Assembly: GCF_001418135.1 (NCBI RefSeq)
Contig: NZ_LIPQ01000075.1
Coordinates: forward strand, 1-49,345
DNA length: 49,345 bases
Origin: Streptomyces aureus
GTDB taxonomy: Bacteria > Actinomycetota > Actinomycetes > Streptomycetales > Streptomycetaceae
Direction of reading: 5' to 3'
Shown: positions 1-7,422 of the stretch, piece after piece
Position numbering within the stretch: the stretch's first letter is position 1
Layout of the letters: each line of letters starts with the position of its first letter
The notes under the pieces: model-generated
What the model saw: only the letters and a program-made list of their open reading frames with translations
Told to the model about the DNA's origin: nothing
The model's database searches: none
Made by a program: the position numbers and the translations under genes

Positions 1-208
1 CACGATCGCCCCCCGCGCCGGTGGTCCCGAGGACGATCGCTCCGGTGAAACCGAGCGCCGAGACGAACCCGGCGATCACCGGCAACGACAGAAACCCGTC
101 AAGCCCCCCGCCGACCGGGTCGAGGGCCCCCTCCAGCATCCCGTCGAAGACCAGCGAGAGGACGAGCAGCACGAGACCCGCGATGCCGAGACCAAGAAAC
201 CAGCCCAT
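1..208 (-). CDS. NfeD-like small membrane protein, N-terminal part (cut by window edge)
   Basis: An open frame starts at ATG 208 and runs off the left edge; 69 codons are visible. The protein starts MGWFLGLGIAGLVLLVLSLV, one clear membrane helix, followed by a glycine-rich stretch and a second hydrophobic segment (about residues 42-60). A purine-rich ribosome binding site (AGGGGG) lies 5-10 nt before the ATG. The layout resembles Streptomyces integral membrane proteins that carry a C-terminal OB fold of NfeD type and are often found next to flotillin genes; that C-terminal part is outside the window, so the family call is inference. The flotillin cluster beginning at 4730 is the nearest related context. 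Confidence 0.6.
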   Translation of the reverse strand, partial: MGWFLGLGIAGLVLLVLSLVFDGMLEGALDPVGGGLDGFLSLPVIAGFVSALGFTGAIVLGTTGAGGDR

Positions 209-310
209 GTGCGCCCCCTGCCCCGTGCCTTGCTTCTCCCGTTGTTCCAGGATGGTTCCACGGGGCGGCGGCGTTGTTCACTGCCTGGTTCCGGCAGTTT
301 TTACGCGTTC

Positions 311-733
311 TTAATGCCGCCTGCGCGCGTCCGCGAACTCGGCTACGAGGGCGGCGAGTCGCTCGGGGGACTCCTCCGGCAGGAGATGCCCGGTGCCGTC
401 GAGACGCGCAGTACCGGTCCGTGCGGTGGCGGCGCGGGCGTTCACCGGCGCTGAGGCCGGGCTGGCCCGGGACGTCGAGGACGATCAGCGGGCCGATCCG
501 CGACAGCGCTTCCGCGAAGCCCAGGGACACGGCCGCGTTCATGTTCGTCGGGTATCAGCACGATCGCCCCCCGCGCCGGCTCCGGGCCGGGCCCGGTCCG
601 GACCACGCTCGTCAGGCCGGCGGACGTCTCGACCTGCCATCGGTCGTGAGGGACCGGCCAGGCGGCCAGGCGCGCCTCGCGCCAGTTCCGTACCCGTCCC
701 GTGCGACCTGGCTGCGGTAGGTCGACGACGGCA
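311..733 (-). pseudogene. alpha/beta hydrolase pseudogene
   Basis: Hydrolase-like segments are scattered over different frames on the minus strand. They read, in order: an N-terminal stretch containing RWQVETSAGLTSVVRTG and RGAIVLIPD (about 610-540), then MNAAVSLGFAEALSRIG followed by LIVLDVPGQPGLSAGERP (about 542-440), and finally LDGTGHLLPEESPERLAALV ending at TAA 311. In intact family members the nucleophile elbow (GxSxG), acidic residue and much of the cap lie between the last two segments, so an internal deletion has removed the catalytic core. At least two frame changes also break the reading frame. It cannot make an active enzyme. The identification rests on the characteristic VPGQPGLS and GTGHLLPEE-like segments. 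Confidence 0.65.
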
Positions 734-862
734 TGGTCGCATCGTAGGCACCCTGCCGCCCGGGCAGCAGAGGCGCGGGTAGGGGGGCGGCCGTTCTTGG
801 CGTGTCGCTGACGCGTCACCGGCACAAGACGTGGCGTATCCACAGGAGAGGGGCGTCGAACC

Positions 863-1413
863 GTGGCCACCGTCGCAGGGCACCGTGCGCGCTCGTTCTT
901 CTCGGCGCATCCGGCCCGCACCGTGGTCCTCGCCTTCGCCGGCGTCGTAGTGATCGGCACCGTCCTGTTGATGCTGCCGCTCGCCACCGCGACATCGAGG
1001 CGAGCATCCTCGTCAGCTCCAACATCCTCGAAGCCGGCGTTCCCAACATCTGGGCCAAGGCCATCAGCCGCCGCCACGGCAAGATCCTCGAACGCCTCGG
1101 CGTGCACCACGTCGTGCTTCCCGAGCACGAGGTGGGCGAACGCGTCGCCCACCTCGTCACCGGCCGCATGCTCGACTTCATCGAGTTCGACGACGACTAC
1201 GCCCTCGTCAAGACCGTCGCCCCCAAGGCCGCCTCCGGACAGCCCCTCGGCCGGTCCAGGGTGCGTAGCGAGTACGGCGTCACCGGCGTCGGCATCAAGC
1301 GCCCCGGCGAGGACTTCACCTACGCCACCGCCGACACGGTCGTCGAGGAGGGCGACATCATCGTCGTCACCGGCAAGACCGGTGCCGTGGAGACCTTCAC
1401 AGATCTGCCCTGA
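863..1413 (+). pseudogene. Deletion fusion of TrkH/KtrB potassium channel start with KtrA C-terminus
   Basis: GTG 863 begins a TrkH/KtrB-like N-terminus (hydrophobic first helix, HPARTVVLAFAGVVVIGTVL) up to LPLATA near 990. At that point a different frame takes over, containing DIEASILVSSNILEAGVPN and continuing to TGKTGAVETFTDLP at 1413. This second part matches the end of the KtrA/TrkA_N domain plus a whole TrkA_C (RCK_C) domain. A two-gene potassium uptake operon has therefore lost most of the channel gene and the start of the NAD/nucleotide-binding gate gene by one deletion. The frames do not match across the junction (863 frame versus 802 frame), so no fusion protein is expected. The 3' end flows directly into the conserved leader element at 1433-1456. 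Confidence 0.8.
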
Positions 1414-1417
1414 CCAC

Positions 1418-1456
1418 TAGGATCAGCCCATAGGTGAGCCGGGAAGCCTGGTCGGC
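1418..1456 (+). promoter_or_regulatory. Conserved leader element, copy A (with -10-like hexamer)
   Basis: The core GCCGGGAAGCCTGGTCGGC lies at 1438-1456, preceded by GGTGA at 1433-1437. It is identical to the three other copies (16256, 18813, 18630 minus) except for C instead of T in the predicted loop. A -10-like TAGGAT (1418-1423) ends 9 nt before GGTG, so transcription probably starts at the element. The start codon of the next gene is 32 nt downstream at 1489. The core can pair GCCG with CGGC, or alternatively GCCGG with CTGGT; these two pairings exclude each other. Confidence 0.6.
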
Positions 1457-1488
1457 ACAGACTTTCGCCTGCCCTTGGAGCTCCGGCC

Positions 1489-1785
1489 ATGCCCCTCACT
1501 CTTGTCGTGCTCGCCCTGTGGGCGATCGCTTTCCTCACGTTCGACACGGTCGTCAGCGTCCGGGTCTGGCGGATGAGGACGCTGCCGCGCCGGCGACGGG
1601 CCCTTCCCGGGCTTCTGCTGTGCGCCGGGCTCGCGGCCAGTGTCAGCCGGGCCACCGGAACCACCACCGTCGCCGAGACGCTCGCCTTCCCCCTCTTCGT
1701 GGCCACGGCGGCGATCGGCCGGTTCGAGCTACGCCGCCACCGGGTGCGTTCCTCCCGCCCCGATGATTCGGGCGCTCTGACGTGA
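1489..1785 (+). CDS. Small hydrophobic membrane protein
   Basis: The 98-residue product begins MPLTLVVLALWAIAFLTFDT and has about three hydrophobic segments (near residues 2-20, 36-50 and 60-74) separated by arginine-rich loops, which suggests an inner-membrane protein. I do not recognise a named family; size and topology are compatible with small subunits of cation:proton antiporters, but no diagnostic residue was seen. It follows the conserved leader element A by 32 nt and has a GGAG ribosome binding site at 1476-1479. Its stop overlaps the GTG start of the next gene (GTGA-type overlap), so the two are probably translated together. The context next to potassium-uptake remains hints at ion homeostasis, which is inference. 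Confidence 0.7.
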   Translation: MPLTLVVLALWAIAFLTFDTVVSVRVWRMRTLPRRRRALPGLLLCAGLAASVSRATGTTTVAETLAFPLFVATAAIGRFELRRHRVRSSRPDDSGALT

Positions 1786-2093
1786 GTACCTGGGCGAGCT
1801 GGACACTGCTGATCGGCGGCGCGGCGCTGCTCCTGGTGCCAAGCACCGCCATTCTCCTGGGCTGGAGGCCGAGCCGCCTCGCCCGGACGGGCGCGCCCAC
1901 CCGCCTGCTGGGTGCCGCCGGCGTCACGCTGTACGGGGCCGTGCTCACCAACGAGGCGGCGCGGTTGGCCGAGGCGTCGAGCGGTGTGCTGGAGGCCTGT
2001 TCCTACATCGCGCTGGGCCTCGTCGGGTGCTCCCTCGTTCTTGTGATCGTCTATGACATCCTGGCAGGTCCCGCACGGCGTAGACGCCGCTGA
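1782..2093 (+). CDS. Small membrane protein, coupled to upstream gene
   Basis: GTG 1782 overlaps the stop codon of the previous gene by 4 nt. The 103-residue protein has an N-terminal membrane helix (residues 5-25), a middle hydrophobic segment with NEAARLAEASSG between helices, and a third helix (about 72-95) before an arginine-rich end (ARRRRR). No family was recognised. Translational coupling and a shared leader element suggest that this protein and its neighbour form one membrane complex. The charged C-terminus should lie in the cytoplasm by the positive-inside rule. Confidence 0.65.
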   Translation: MSTWASWTLLIGGAALLLVPSTAILLGWRPSRLARTGAPTRLLGAAGVTLYGAVLTNEAARLAEASSGVLEACSYIALGLVGCSLVLVIVYDILAGPARRRRR

Positions 2094-2133
2094 TCCGCCG
2101 GACGACTGGAGGACACGGAGACGAGGCAGCCCC

Positions 2134-2300
2134 TCAGCGTGGCGCCTTGCTGGAGGCCGCGACGGCGGCAGCGGACGCGATGCCCAGCGCTGTGATCCCG
2201 ACAAGCGGAGACTGCAGCTGCGGAACGAGATACATAAAGCCTCCAGCCAGGGTGAGTACCGAACCGCTGGCGAGGAGCGGGGCGGACGGTCCGGGGTGTG
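2134..2300 (-). pseudogene. Possible remnant of a small membrane protein
   Basis: On the minus strand a stretch reads LLASGSVLTLAGGFMYLVPQ and continues with two hydrophobic segments to SSKAPR and TGA at 2134. A neighbouring frame just upstream begins ADHTPDRPP, so the original start may now be out of frame. Codon usage looks coding here, but no start codon with a ribosome binding site was found in the correct frame close by. This is probably a frameshifted or 5'-truncated small gene. It could instead be chance open sequence. Confidence 0.3.
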
Positions 2301-2898
2301 GTCGGCGACGCTGGGGCCACGGCTTACGGCTCTCTCCTTCGGGAGAGAGCAAGGGTACAAAACCGTGCGTCCTCGGCCCGTGAACTCGACATGTGTGAAC
2401 GCCGTGGCCTGGGCGCCCTTGCCCGCGAGGCGCCTTTCCCAGCCGTTCGGTGCCGTGCGTCGTACGGCTCACGCCAGGTGTCGATCAGCATGGCCATCCT
2501 CTTCTGTACCAAGGCGTAGAAGTCCTCCATCTCGTCGAGCCGCCGTCCGGCCAACTCGCGTCTCGACCGCGGTTCATATCGACGGCTGTGCGCGCCAACC
2601 ACCGGGACTGCGTACCGCGGTCCGGTCAGCTTCGAGGGCCGTCCAAGCGAGCTGCCCGGCTGACCGAGGTGGAACGGGCGTTCAGCACCGCCGCTCCGAG
2701 CCCGTAGTCGTCGGGGCGCCCGCAGACTGCCTCCAGCCGCTGTCGAAGCGGCTGTGGACGTCCCGCGCGGGTTGGAGTTCGGCTGTCGTCCGGGTTCTCC
2801 CGGGACCCAAGGACGCAGTTGGGGCATGGGGGTGAGTACGGCGAAAATGGAACCGACGTGGCTCGAGTGCGCCATGTAGCGCGAGAGAGAGGCTACTG
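2301..2898. other. About 600 bp with no convincing gene
   Basis: Open frames exist on both strands but none shows a consistent coding pattern with a start site. A short minus-strand segment near 2520 reading RRLDEMEDFYALVQKRM looks protein-like and may be a remnant of an unidentified gene. A purine-rich AGAGAGAGG just before 2899 serves the next gene. Confidence 0.4.
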
Positions 2899-3357
2899 GT
2901 GAGGCGGCTCGAAACGGACTTCGGCCTGTATGCGCTGTGCCCGGATTCGTATGTGGCCGACTGGAACGGCACCGAGGCGGACGCGACGGCTGCCGATTCC
3001 GTTGGGAAGGTCGTTCTGCCTGGTCATGGCGAGGTCCTGACACTGGGAGGTGAGCCTCTCCCCATCGCTTTCCTCCAGGACATCATGACGTTCGTCCGGT
3101 GGGTGGCCGCTGATGACGATCAAGAGGTGGAGCGGGCGGTGGAGGCCGCCGCAGGATCGGTGGACTGGCAGGACCTATTCGAGATCGCCCTGGGTGGCCG
3201 GTACACCCTCCTGGATTCCGCGACGAACGGGAGCGAGGTCGAGGAGCCCGAGGTCTTCCACGTCGGTATCCCGGAGGGGCGGTACCGCGTGCAGTCCCTG
3301 GAGATCCCCCCGAGCGACGACGCGGGGTTCAAGTTCGACCGACTCGTGTCCGTCTGA
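2899..3357 (+). CDS. Imm21-family immunity protein (orphan)
   Basis: The 152-residue cytoplasmic protein (GTG start, AGAGAGAGG about 10 nt upstream) follows the Imm21 pattern of polymorphic-toxin immunity proteins: an N-terminal GLYALCPDSYVADWNGT, a central HGEVLTLGGEPLPIAFLQD, then FVRWVAADDDQEVERAV, and a C-terminal GIPEGRYRVQSLEI followed by a FKFDRLVSV strand. Family members are thought to bind and neutralise a cognate secreted nuclease or other toxin. No toxin gene is adjacent, so it is an orphan; such genes often protect against neighbours' toxins. It converges on the PucR-type regulator and has no operon partner. Confidence 0.7.
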   Translation: MRRLETDFGLYALCPDSYVADWNGTEADATAADSVGKVVLPGHGEVLTLGGEPLPIAFLQDIMTFVRWVAADDDQEVERAVEAAAGSVDWQDLFEIALGGRYTLLDSATNGSEVEEPEVFHVGIPEGRYRVQSLEIPPSDDAGFKFDRLVSV

Positions 3358-3440
3358 TTCGGTGCTGGGTGGACCCGGGACGGCCGGCCCCCGAATGCCT
3401 ACCGGCAGACTGCCACAGCCTCGCCGCCCGCCCGTTCGGG

Positions 3441-4502
3441 TCACAGCGCCTGGTCGGGCCAGTCCAGGAGGCGGGCGCCGACGACGGCCGTCTGGAGGGT
3501 GTAGCGCTGGACCGGGTCGCCGGGGTCGGCTCCGGTGAGGCGGTGGATGCGCTCAAGCCGGTAGGTCATCGCCCGCACGCTGAGGCTGAGGCGACGGGCC
3601 GCCTGGGCGGTGACGCAGCCTGCGTCGAAGTACGCGGTGAGGGTGTCGAGGAGGGGCTTCGCGCCGCCGCGGGCCTCCTGGAGCGGGCCGAGGACGGTGC
3701 GGACGAGGTCGGCCATGGCCTGCCGGTCGCGGGTGAGGACCGGGTAGACCAGGAGGTCGGCGGCGTACAGGACGGGGTCGGTCAGGTTCATGCGGCCGGC
3801 GAGGTCGAGGGCGTTGAGGGCCTCCTCGTAGGAGTGGACGACGCCGCCGGCACCCGGGTGCGCGCGGCCGACGGCCACCTGGCCGCCGTCGGTGGCGGCG
3901 TACGCCTGCTTGGCGAAGTGGGCGAGCACGTCGGGCTGGTCGGCAGGGGCGACGCAGATCAGCCTGCCGTCCTTGGTGGTGAGCAGGATGCGGCGGTTGC
4001 CGAAGCGGGTGGCGAGGGAGGCTTCGACGGTACGGGTGACCTCGTAGCCGTCGCTGTACGGCTCCCGCCCCTGGGCGACGGCCACGGCGTGCGCGTGGGA
4101 CAGCAGCAGCCCGAAACGTTCGGCACGTTCCGCCAGTCTGCCCAGATCGCTCCGGCCGTAGAGCAGGTCGTCGATGAACTCGCGCCGTGCGGCCTCCTCC
4201 TGCCGCACTGCCAGGCGCTGGGCGCGTTCGTGGCCCTCGGCGAACGCGTCGACGGCCTGCCCGACGGCGCTCAGGAGGTGGTCGGCGGCGGCCCTCGGAA
4301 GCCCGGGCCGCACCCGTTCGGCGGCGGAGAGATGCGCCCGGACGAGAGCCCGCAGCCCAAGACCGGCCTCCGCCGCCCGCTCCCCGCGAGAGCGCAGGGC
4401 GTCGCGTTCCTCGCGAGACAGGCCGCGGCCGGTCGCGCAGACGTCCGTCAGGATCGCTGCGTACCCGTCCAGGTACTCCTCACTCGGTTCCCTCTCCGTC
4501 AC
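3441..4502 (-). CDS. PucR/CdaR-type transcriptional regulator
   Basis: The protein has 353 residues. The N-terminal half (to about residue 115) is helical and contains a long VRQEEAARREFIDDLL linker. The middle has a GGDEF-like CdaR fold (about 125-255: RFGLLLSHAHAVAVA, DGRLICVAP). The C-terminus (about 285-350) is the PucR-type helix-turn-helix: LLDTLTAYFDAGCVTAQAAR, then LSLSVRAMTYRLERIHRLTG. Such proteins activate catabolic or stress genes in response to unknown small ligands. The start codon at 4502 is divergent from the flotillin cluster beginning at 4730, and the 227-bp shared intergenic region makes that cluster a possible target. No ligand can be inferred. Confidence 0.85.
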   Translation of the reverse strand: MTEREPSEEYLDGYAAILTDVCATGRGLSREERDALRSRGERAAEAGLGLRALVRAHLSAAERVRPGLPRAAADHLLSAVGQAVDAFAEGHERAQRLAVRQEEAARREFIDDLLYGRSDLGRLAERAERFGLLLSHAHAVAVAQGREPYSDGYEVTRTVEASLATRFGNRRILLTTKDGRLICVAPADQPDVLAHFAKQAYAATDGGQVAVGRAHPGAGGVVHSYEEALNALDLAGRMNLTDPVLYAADLLVYPVLTRDRQAMADLVRTVLGPLQEARGGAKPLLDTLTAYFDAGCVTAQAARRLSLSVRAMTYRLERIHRLTGADPGDPVQRYTLQTAVVGARLLDWPDQAL

Positions 4503-4729
4503 GGCCCCTCCCGGCTTCCTGACGCGTCTCTAACGAGTTCTTGACGCGAAGGGACCAAGCCTGGCACGTCCCCCGGGAGGGCTCGCCACCGGCATCAGGG
4601 AGACGTCAAAGACTTCCGGGTTACGGCAATGCGAAGGAAGGTGACTCTGCTTCAGGATGGCCGTCGGAAGGGCATGGGCCTTGGTCTGATGCCGGAAGAC
4701 GGAAGCCGCGACACGTCAGGGGGAGAGCC

Positions 4730-5203
4730 ATGGGGGAGTTCCTAAACGCCGCCGTCGGCTTCCCCTCGTTGTCGTTCAGTGCGGCCGTGGTCGCCGTGGC
4801 GGTGTTCTGGCTGCTGGTGTTGTGCGGTGCCGTGGAGCGCGACGGCTTCGACGGCGACGTGGATTCCGAAGCGCTGGGCCTCGGCCGGATGCCTGTCTCT
4901 GTGGCAGCTTCCCTGTTCATCGTGGGCGGCTGGATCCTGAGCGTCACCGGCTCCGTGCTCATCGGCCTCGCCGATGTGTCCCGACCCTTCTCTGCTCTCC
5001 TCTCGCTCGCCTTGCTGGTGCTCGCTCCCGTCGCCTCGTGGTGGGTGACCCGGCGCCTCGTGCGGCCGCTGGCGAAGCTCTTTCCCGACGAACCCGGGCC
5101 CCTCCGGGAGGACTCCGCGGACCCGGCAGAGTCTCCCGAACGGGACCGGACCGCCGCCGCCGGGCGGCACCATCTCCCCGCGCCCGCACGGCGACGCAGG
5201 TAG
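4730..5203 (+). CDS. YqiJ-like membrane protein without OB domain
   Basis: ATG 4730 follows a strong GGGGGAGAG site. The 157-residue protein has an N-terminal helix (residues 15-35, AAVVAVAVFWLLVLCG), an acidic loop with DGDVDSEALGLGR, two further helices (about 60-112) and then RLVRPLAKLFPDEPGP and a disordered arginine-rich tail. This N-terminal layout is that of YqiJ-type proteins found directly upstream of flotillins. Such proteins normally end in an OB fold; here the C-terminus lacks it and looks low-complexity, so the gene may be a short variant or frameshifted. It sits 97 bp before the flotillin start and is probably its membrane partner. Confidence 0.65.
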   Translation: MGEFLNAAVGFPSLSFSAAVVAVAVFWLLVLCGAVERDGFDGDVDSEALGLGRMPVSVAASLFIVGGWILSVTGSVLIGLADVSRPFSALLSLALLVLAPVASWWVTRRLVRPLAKLFPDEPGPLREDSADPAESPERDRTAAAGRHHLPAPARRRR

Positions 5204-5300
5204 CAGTTCCTCGGGTAGCACCCATCATCCGGTGCTCGCCCTCCTGTCCCGCCGCCCGAGCCTGCGGCTTCCCTATTCCTTCATCGACACGGGGTTTCTC

Positions 5301-7325
5301 ATGGATGCCATCACCGTGGGCGTCGGCGTGCTCGTCGCCGTTGTCCTGCTCGTCACCGTCGTCCTGTTGTTCGTGGTCAGCCGGCTGTTCCGCAAGGTGG
5401 AGCAGGGCAAGGCGCTGATCGTCTCGAAGATGCGGAAGGTCGACGTCACCTTCACCGGGCAGGTCGTCCTGCCCGTCCTGCACAAGGCCGAGGTCATGGA
5501 CATCTCGGTGAAGACCATCGAGATCTCCCGGACCGGGCGCGACGGTCTGATCTGCCGGGACAACATCCGCGCCGACATCCGGATCTCGTTCTTCGTCCGC
5601 GTCAACAAGACGGTCGAGGACGTCATCAAGGTCGCCCAGGCCATCGGAACGGCCCGCGCCAGCGACAAGGAGACGCTGCAGGAGTTGTTCAACGCCAAGT
5701 TCTCCGAGGCGCTCAAGACCGTCGGCAAGCAGCTCGACTTCACCGACCTCTACACCAAGCGCGAGGAGCTGCGGTTCCGGATCATCGAGATCATCGGCAT
5801 CGACCTCAACGGCTACAGCCTGGAGGACGCGGCCATCGACTACCTGGAGCAGACCCCGCTGTCCCAGCTCGACCCCGGCAACATCCTCGACGCCCAGGGC
5901 ATCCGCAAGATCACCGAACTGACCGCGGTGGAGAACGTCCGGACGAACGAGTTCCGCCAGCACGAGCAGAAGGAGATCACCCGGCAGAACGTCGACGCCC
6001 GCGAAGCCATCCTGGAGCTGGAGCGGCGCCAGGCCGACGCCGAGATCAAGCAGAAGCGCGAGATCGACACCGTCCGGGCCCGGGAGGAGGCCGAGACCGC
6101 GAGGGTGGTGGAGGAGGAGCGGCTGCGGGCCCAGAGCGCCTTCCTGAAGACGGAGGAGCAGCTCGGCATCCAGCGGGAGAATCAGGCCCGCGAGGTGGCG
6201 GTGGCGCAGAAGAACCGCGAGCGGGTCATCGCCGTGGAGAACGAGCGGATCGAGAAGGACCGCCTCCTCGAAGTCATCGCCCGCGACCGGGAGACCGAAC
6301 TGACCCGCATCTCCGCCGAGAAGGAGGTGGAGTCGGAGCGCCGGGACATCGCAGAGGTGATCCGCGAGCGGATCGCGGTGGACCGTACGGTCGCCGAGCA
6401 GGAGGAGTCGATCAAGCGGCTGCGGACGGTCGAGGAGGCCGAGCGCACCCGGCAGGCCGTCGTCATTGCCGCCGAGGCGGAAGCGCAGGAGAGGCTGGTC
6501 AAGGACATCAAGGCGGCCGAGGCCGCCGAGCAGGCCGCCGTCCACCGGGCCGCCGAACAGCTCACCCTCGCCGAGGCCCGCAACAAGGCCGCCGACATGG
6601 ACGCCCGCGCCAAGATCCGCCTCGCCGAGGGCATCCAGGCCGAAGCCGCCGCCGAAGGCCTCGCGGCCGCGCAGGTACGGGAGAAAGAGGCCGACGCGAT
6701 CCAGAAGACCGGCCGCGCCGAGGCCGAGGCGACCGAGGCACGCCTGCGTGCGGAGGCGGAGGGGCTGCGGGCCAAGGCGCTCGCGGAGGCCACCGCGATC
6801 GGCGAGAAGCTCAAGTCCGAGGCGGAGGGGCTGAACCAGAAGGCGATCGCCGTCGCCGCGTTCGACGAGGCGTCCCGCACCCACGAGGAGTACCGGCTGC
6901 GTCTGGAGGCGGAGAAGGAGATCCGTCTCGCCGGCCTCGACGTGCAGCGGCAGGTCGCGGAGGCGCAGGCCACCGTGCTCGCCACCGGCCTGGAGAACGC
7001 CGACATCAACATCGTCGGCGGGGAGTCGGTCTTCCTCGACCGGCTCGTGCAGTCCGTCGCGCTCGGCAAGTCCGTCGACGGCTTCATGGATCACTCGCAG
7101 ACCGCGCAGGCGCTGGCCGGCCCGTGGCTCAACGGGGAGGGTTCCTTCATCGAGGACCTCACCCGGGTGCTCGGCTCGCTCTCCAGCGCCGACGTGCAGA
7201 ACCTCAGCGTCTCCGCTCTGCTGGCGAAGGTCATGAAGTCCGGCGTGCTCGACGCGCGCGTCCCCGGCCCGGCCACCGCCGCCCCGGCCGAGACCGCCGC
7301 GCTGAACGGCGCGGCCACCAACTGA
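5301..7325 (+). CDS. Flotillin-family SPFH protein
   Basis: The 674-residue protein starts at ATG 5301, chosen because the membrane helix (residues 3-28, VGVGVLVAVVLLVTVVLLFV) follows at once; upstream in-frame codons look non-coding. Residues about 30-200 form the SPFH/Band 7 domain (KALIVSKMRKVDVTFTGQVV, EISRTGRDGLICRDNI, YLEQTPLSQLDPGN). Residues about 215-560 are an alanine/glutamate/arginine-rich coiled coil with many EAE and RAEAE repeats, typical of flotillins. The C-terminal 100 residues include DINIVGGESVFLDRLVQSVA, also typical. Flotillins scaffold membrane microdomains as large oligomeric cages. It lies between a membrane protein and a giant ATPase on the same strand; the 97-bp gap to the ATPase may contain a weak promoter. 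Confidence 0.92.
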   Translation: MDAITVGVGVLVAVVLLVTVVLLFVVSRLFRKVEQGKALIVSKMRKVDVTFTGQVVLPVLHKAEVMDISVKTIEISRTGRDGLICRDNIRADIRISFFVRVNKTVEDVIKVAQAIGTARASDKETLQELFNAKFSEALKTVGKQLDFTDLYTKREELRFRIIEIIGIDLNGYSLEDAAIDYLEQTPLSQLDPGNILDAQGIRKITELTAVENVRTNEFRQHEQKEITRQNVDAREAILELERRQADAEIKQKREIDTVRAREEAETARVVEEERLRAQSAFLKTEEQLGIQRENQAREVAVAQKNRERVIAVENERIEKDRLLEVIARDRETELTRISAEKEVESERRDIAEVIRERIAVDRTVAEQEESIKRLRTVEEAERTRQAVVIAAEAEAQERLVKDIKAAEAAEQAAVHRAAEQLTLAEARNKAADMDARAKIRLAEGIQAEAAAEGLAAAQVREKEADAIQKTGRAEAEATEARLRAEAEGLRAKALAEATAIGEKLKSEAEGLNQKAIAVAAFDEASRTHEEYRLRLEAEKEIRLAGLDVQRQVAEAQATVLATGLENADINIVGGESVFLDRLVQSVALGKSVDGFMDHSQTAQALAGPWLNGEGSFIEDLTRVLGSLSSADVQNLSVSALLAKVMKSGVLDARVPGPATAAPAETAALNGAATN

Positions 7326-7422
7326 CCGCCCCGGGGGGAGCGGTCACAGCGGGTCCGGTGCCGGCATACGGGGGTTGTCGGCGCCGGACCCGCATCCATC
7401 ACGGGACAAGGAGCGGATCGAC

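Noticed and set aside
3369..4544. Plus-strand 391-codon frame opposite the PucR-type regulator
   Set aside because: No start signal and no family pattern; the minus strand encodes a clear helix-turn-helix protein.
4959..7094. A 711-codon open frame opposite the flotillin gene
   Set aside because: Low-complexity Leu/Gly/Asp translation typical of antisense to a GC-rich coiled coil; the SPFH domain on the other strand is unambiguous.
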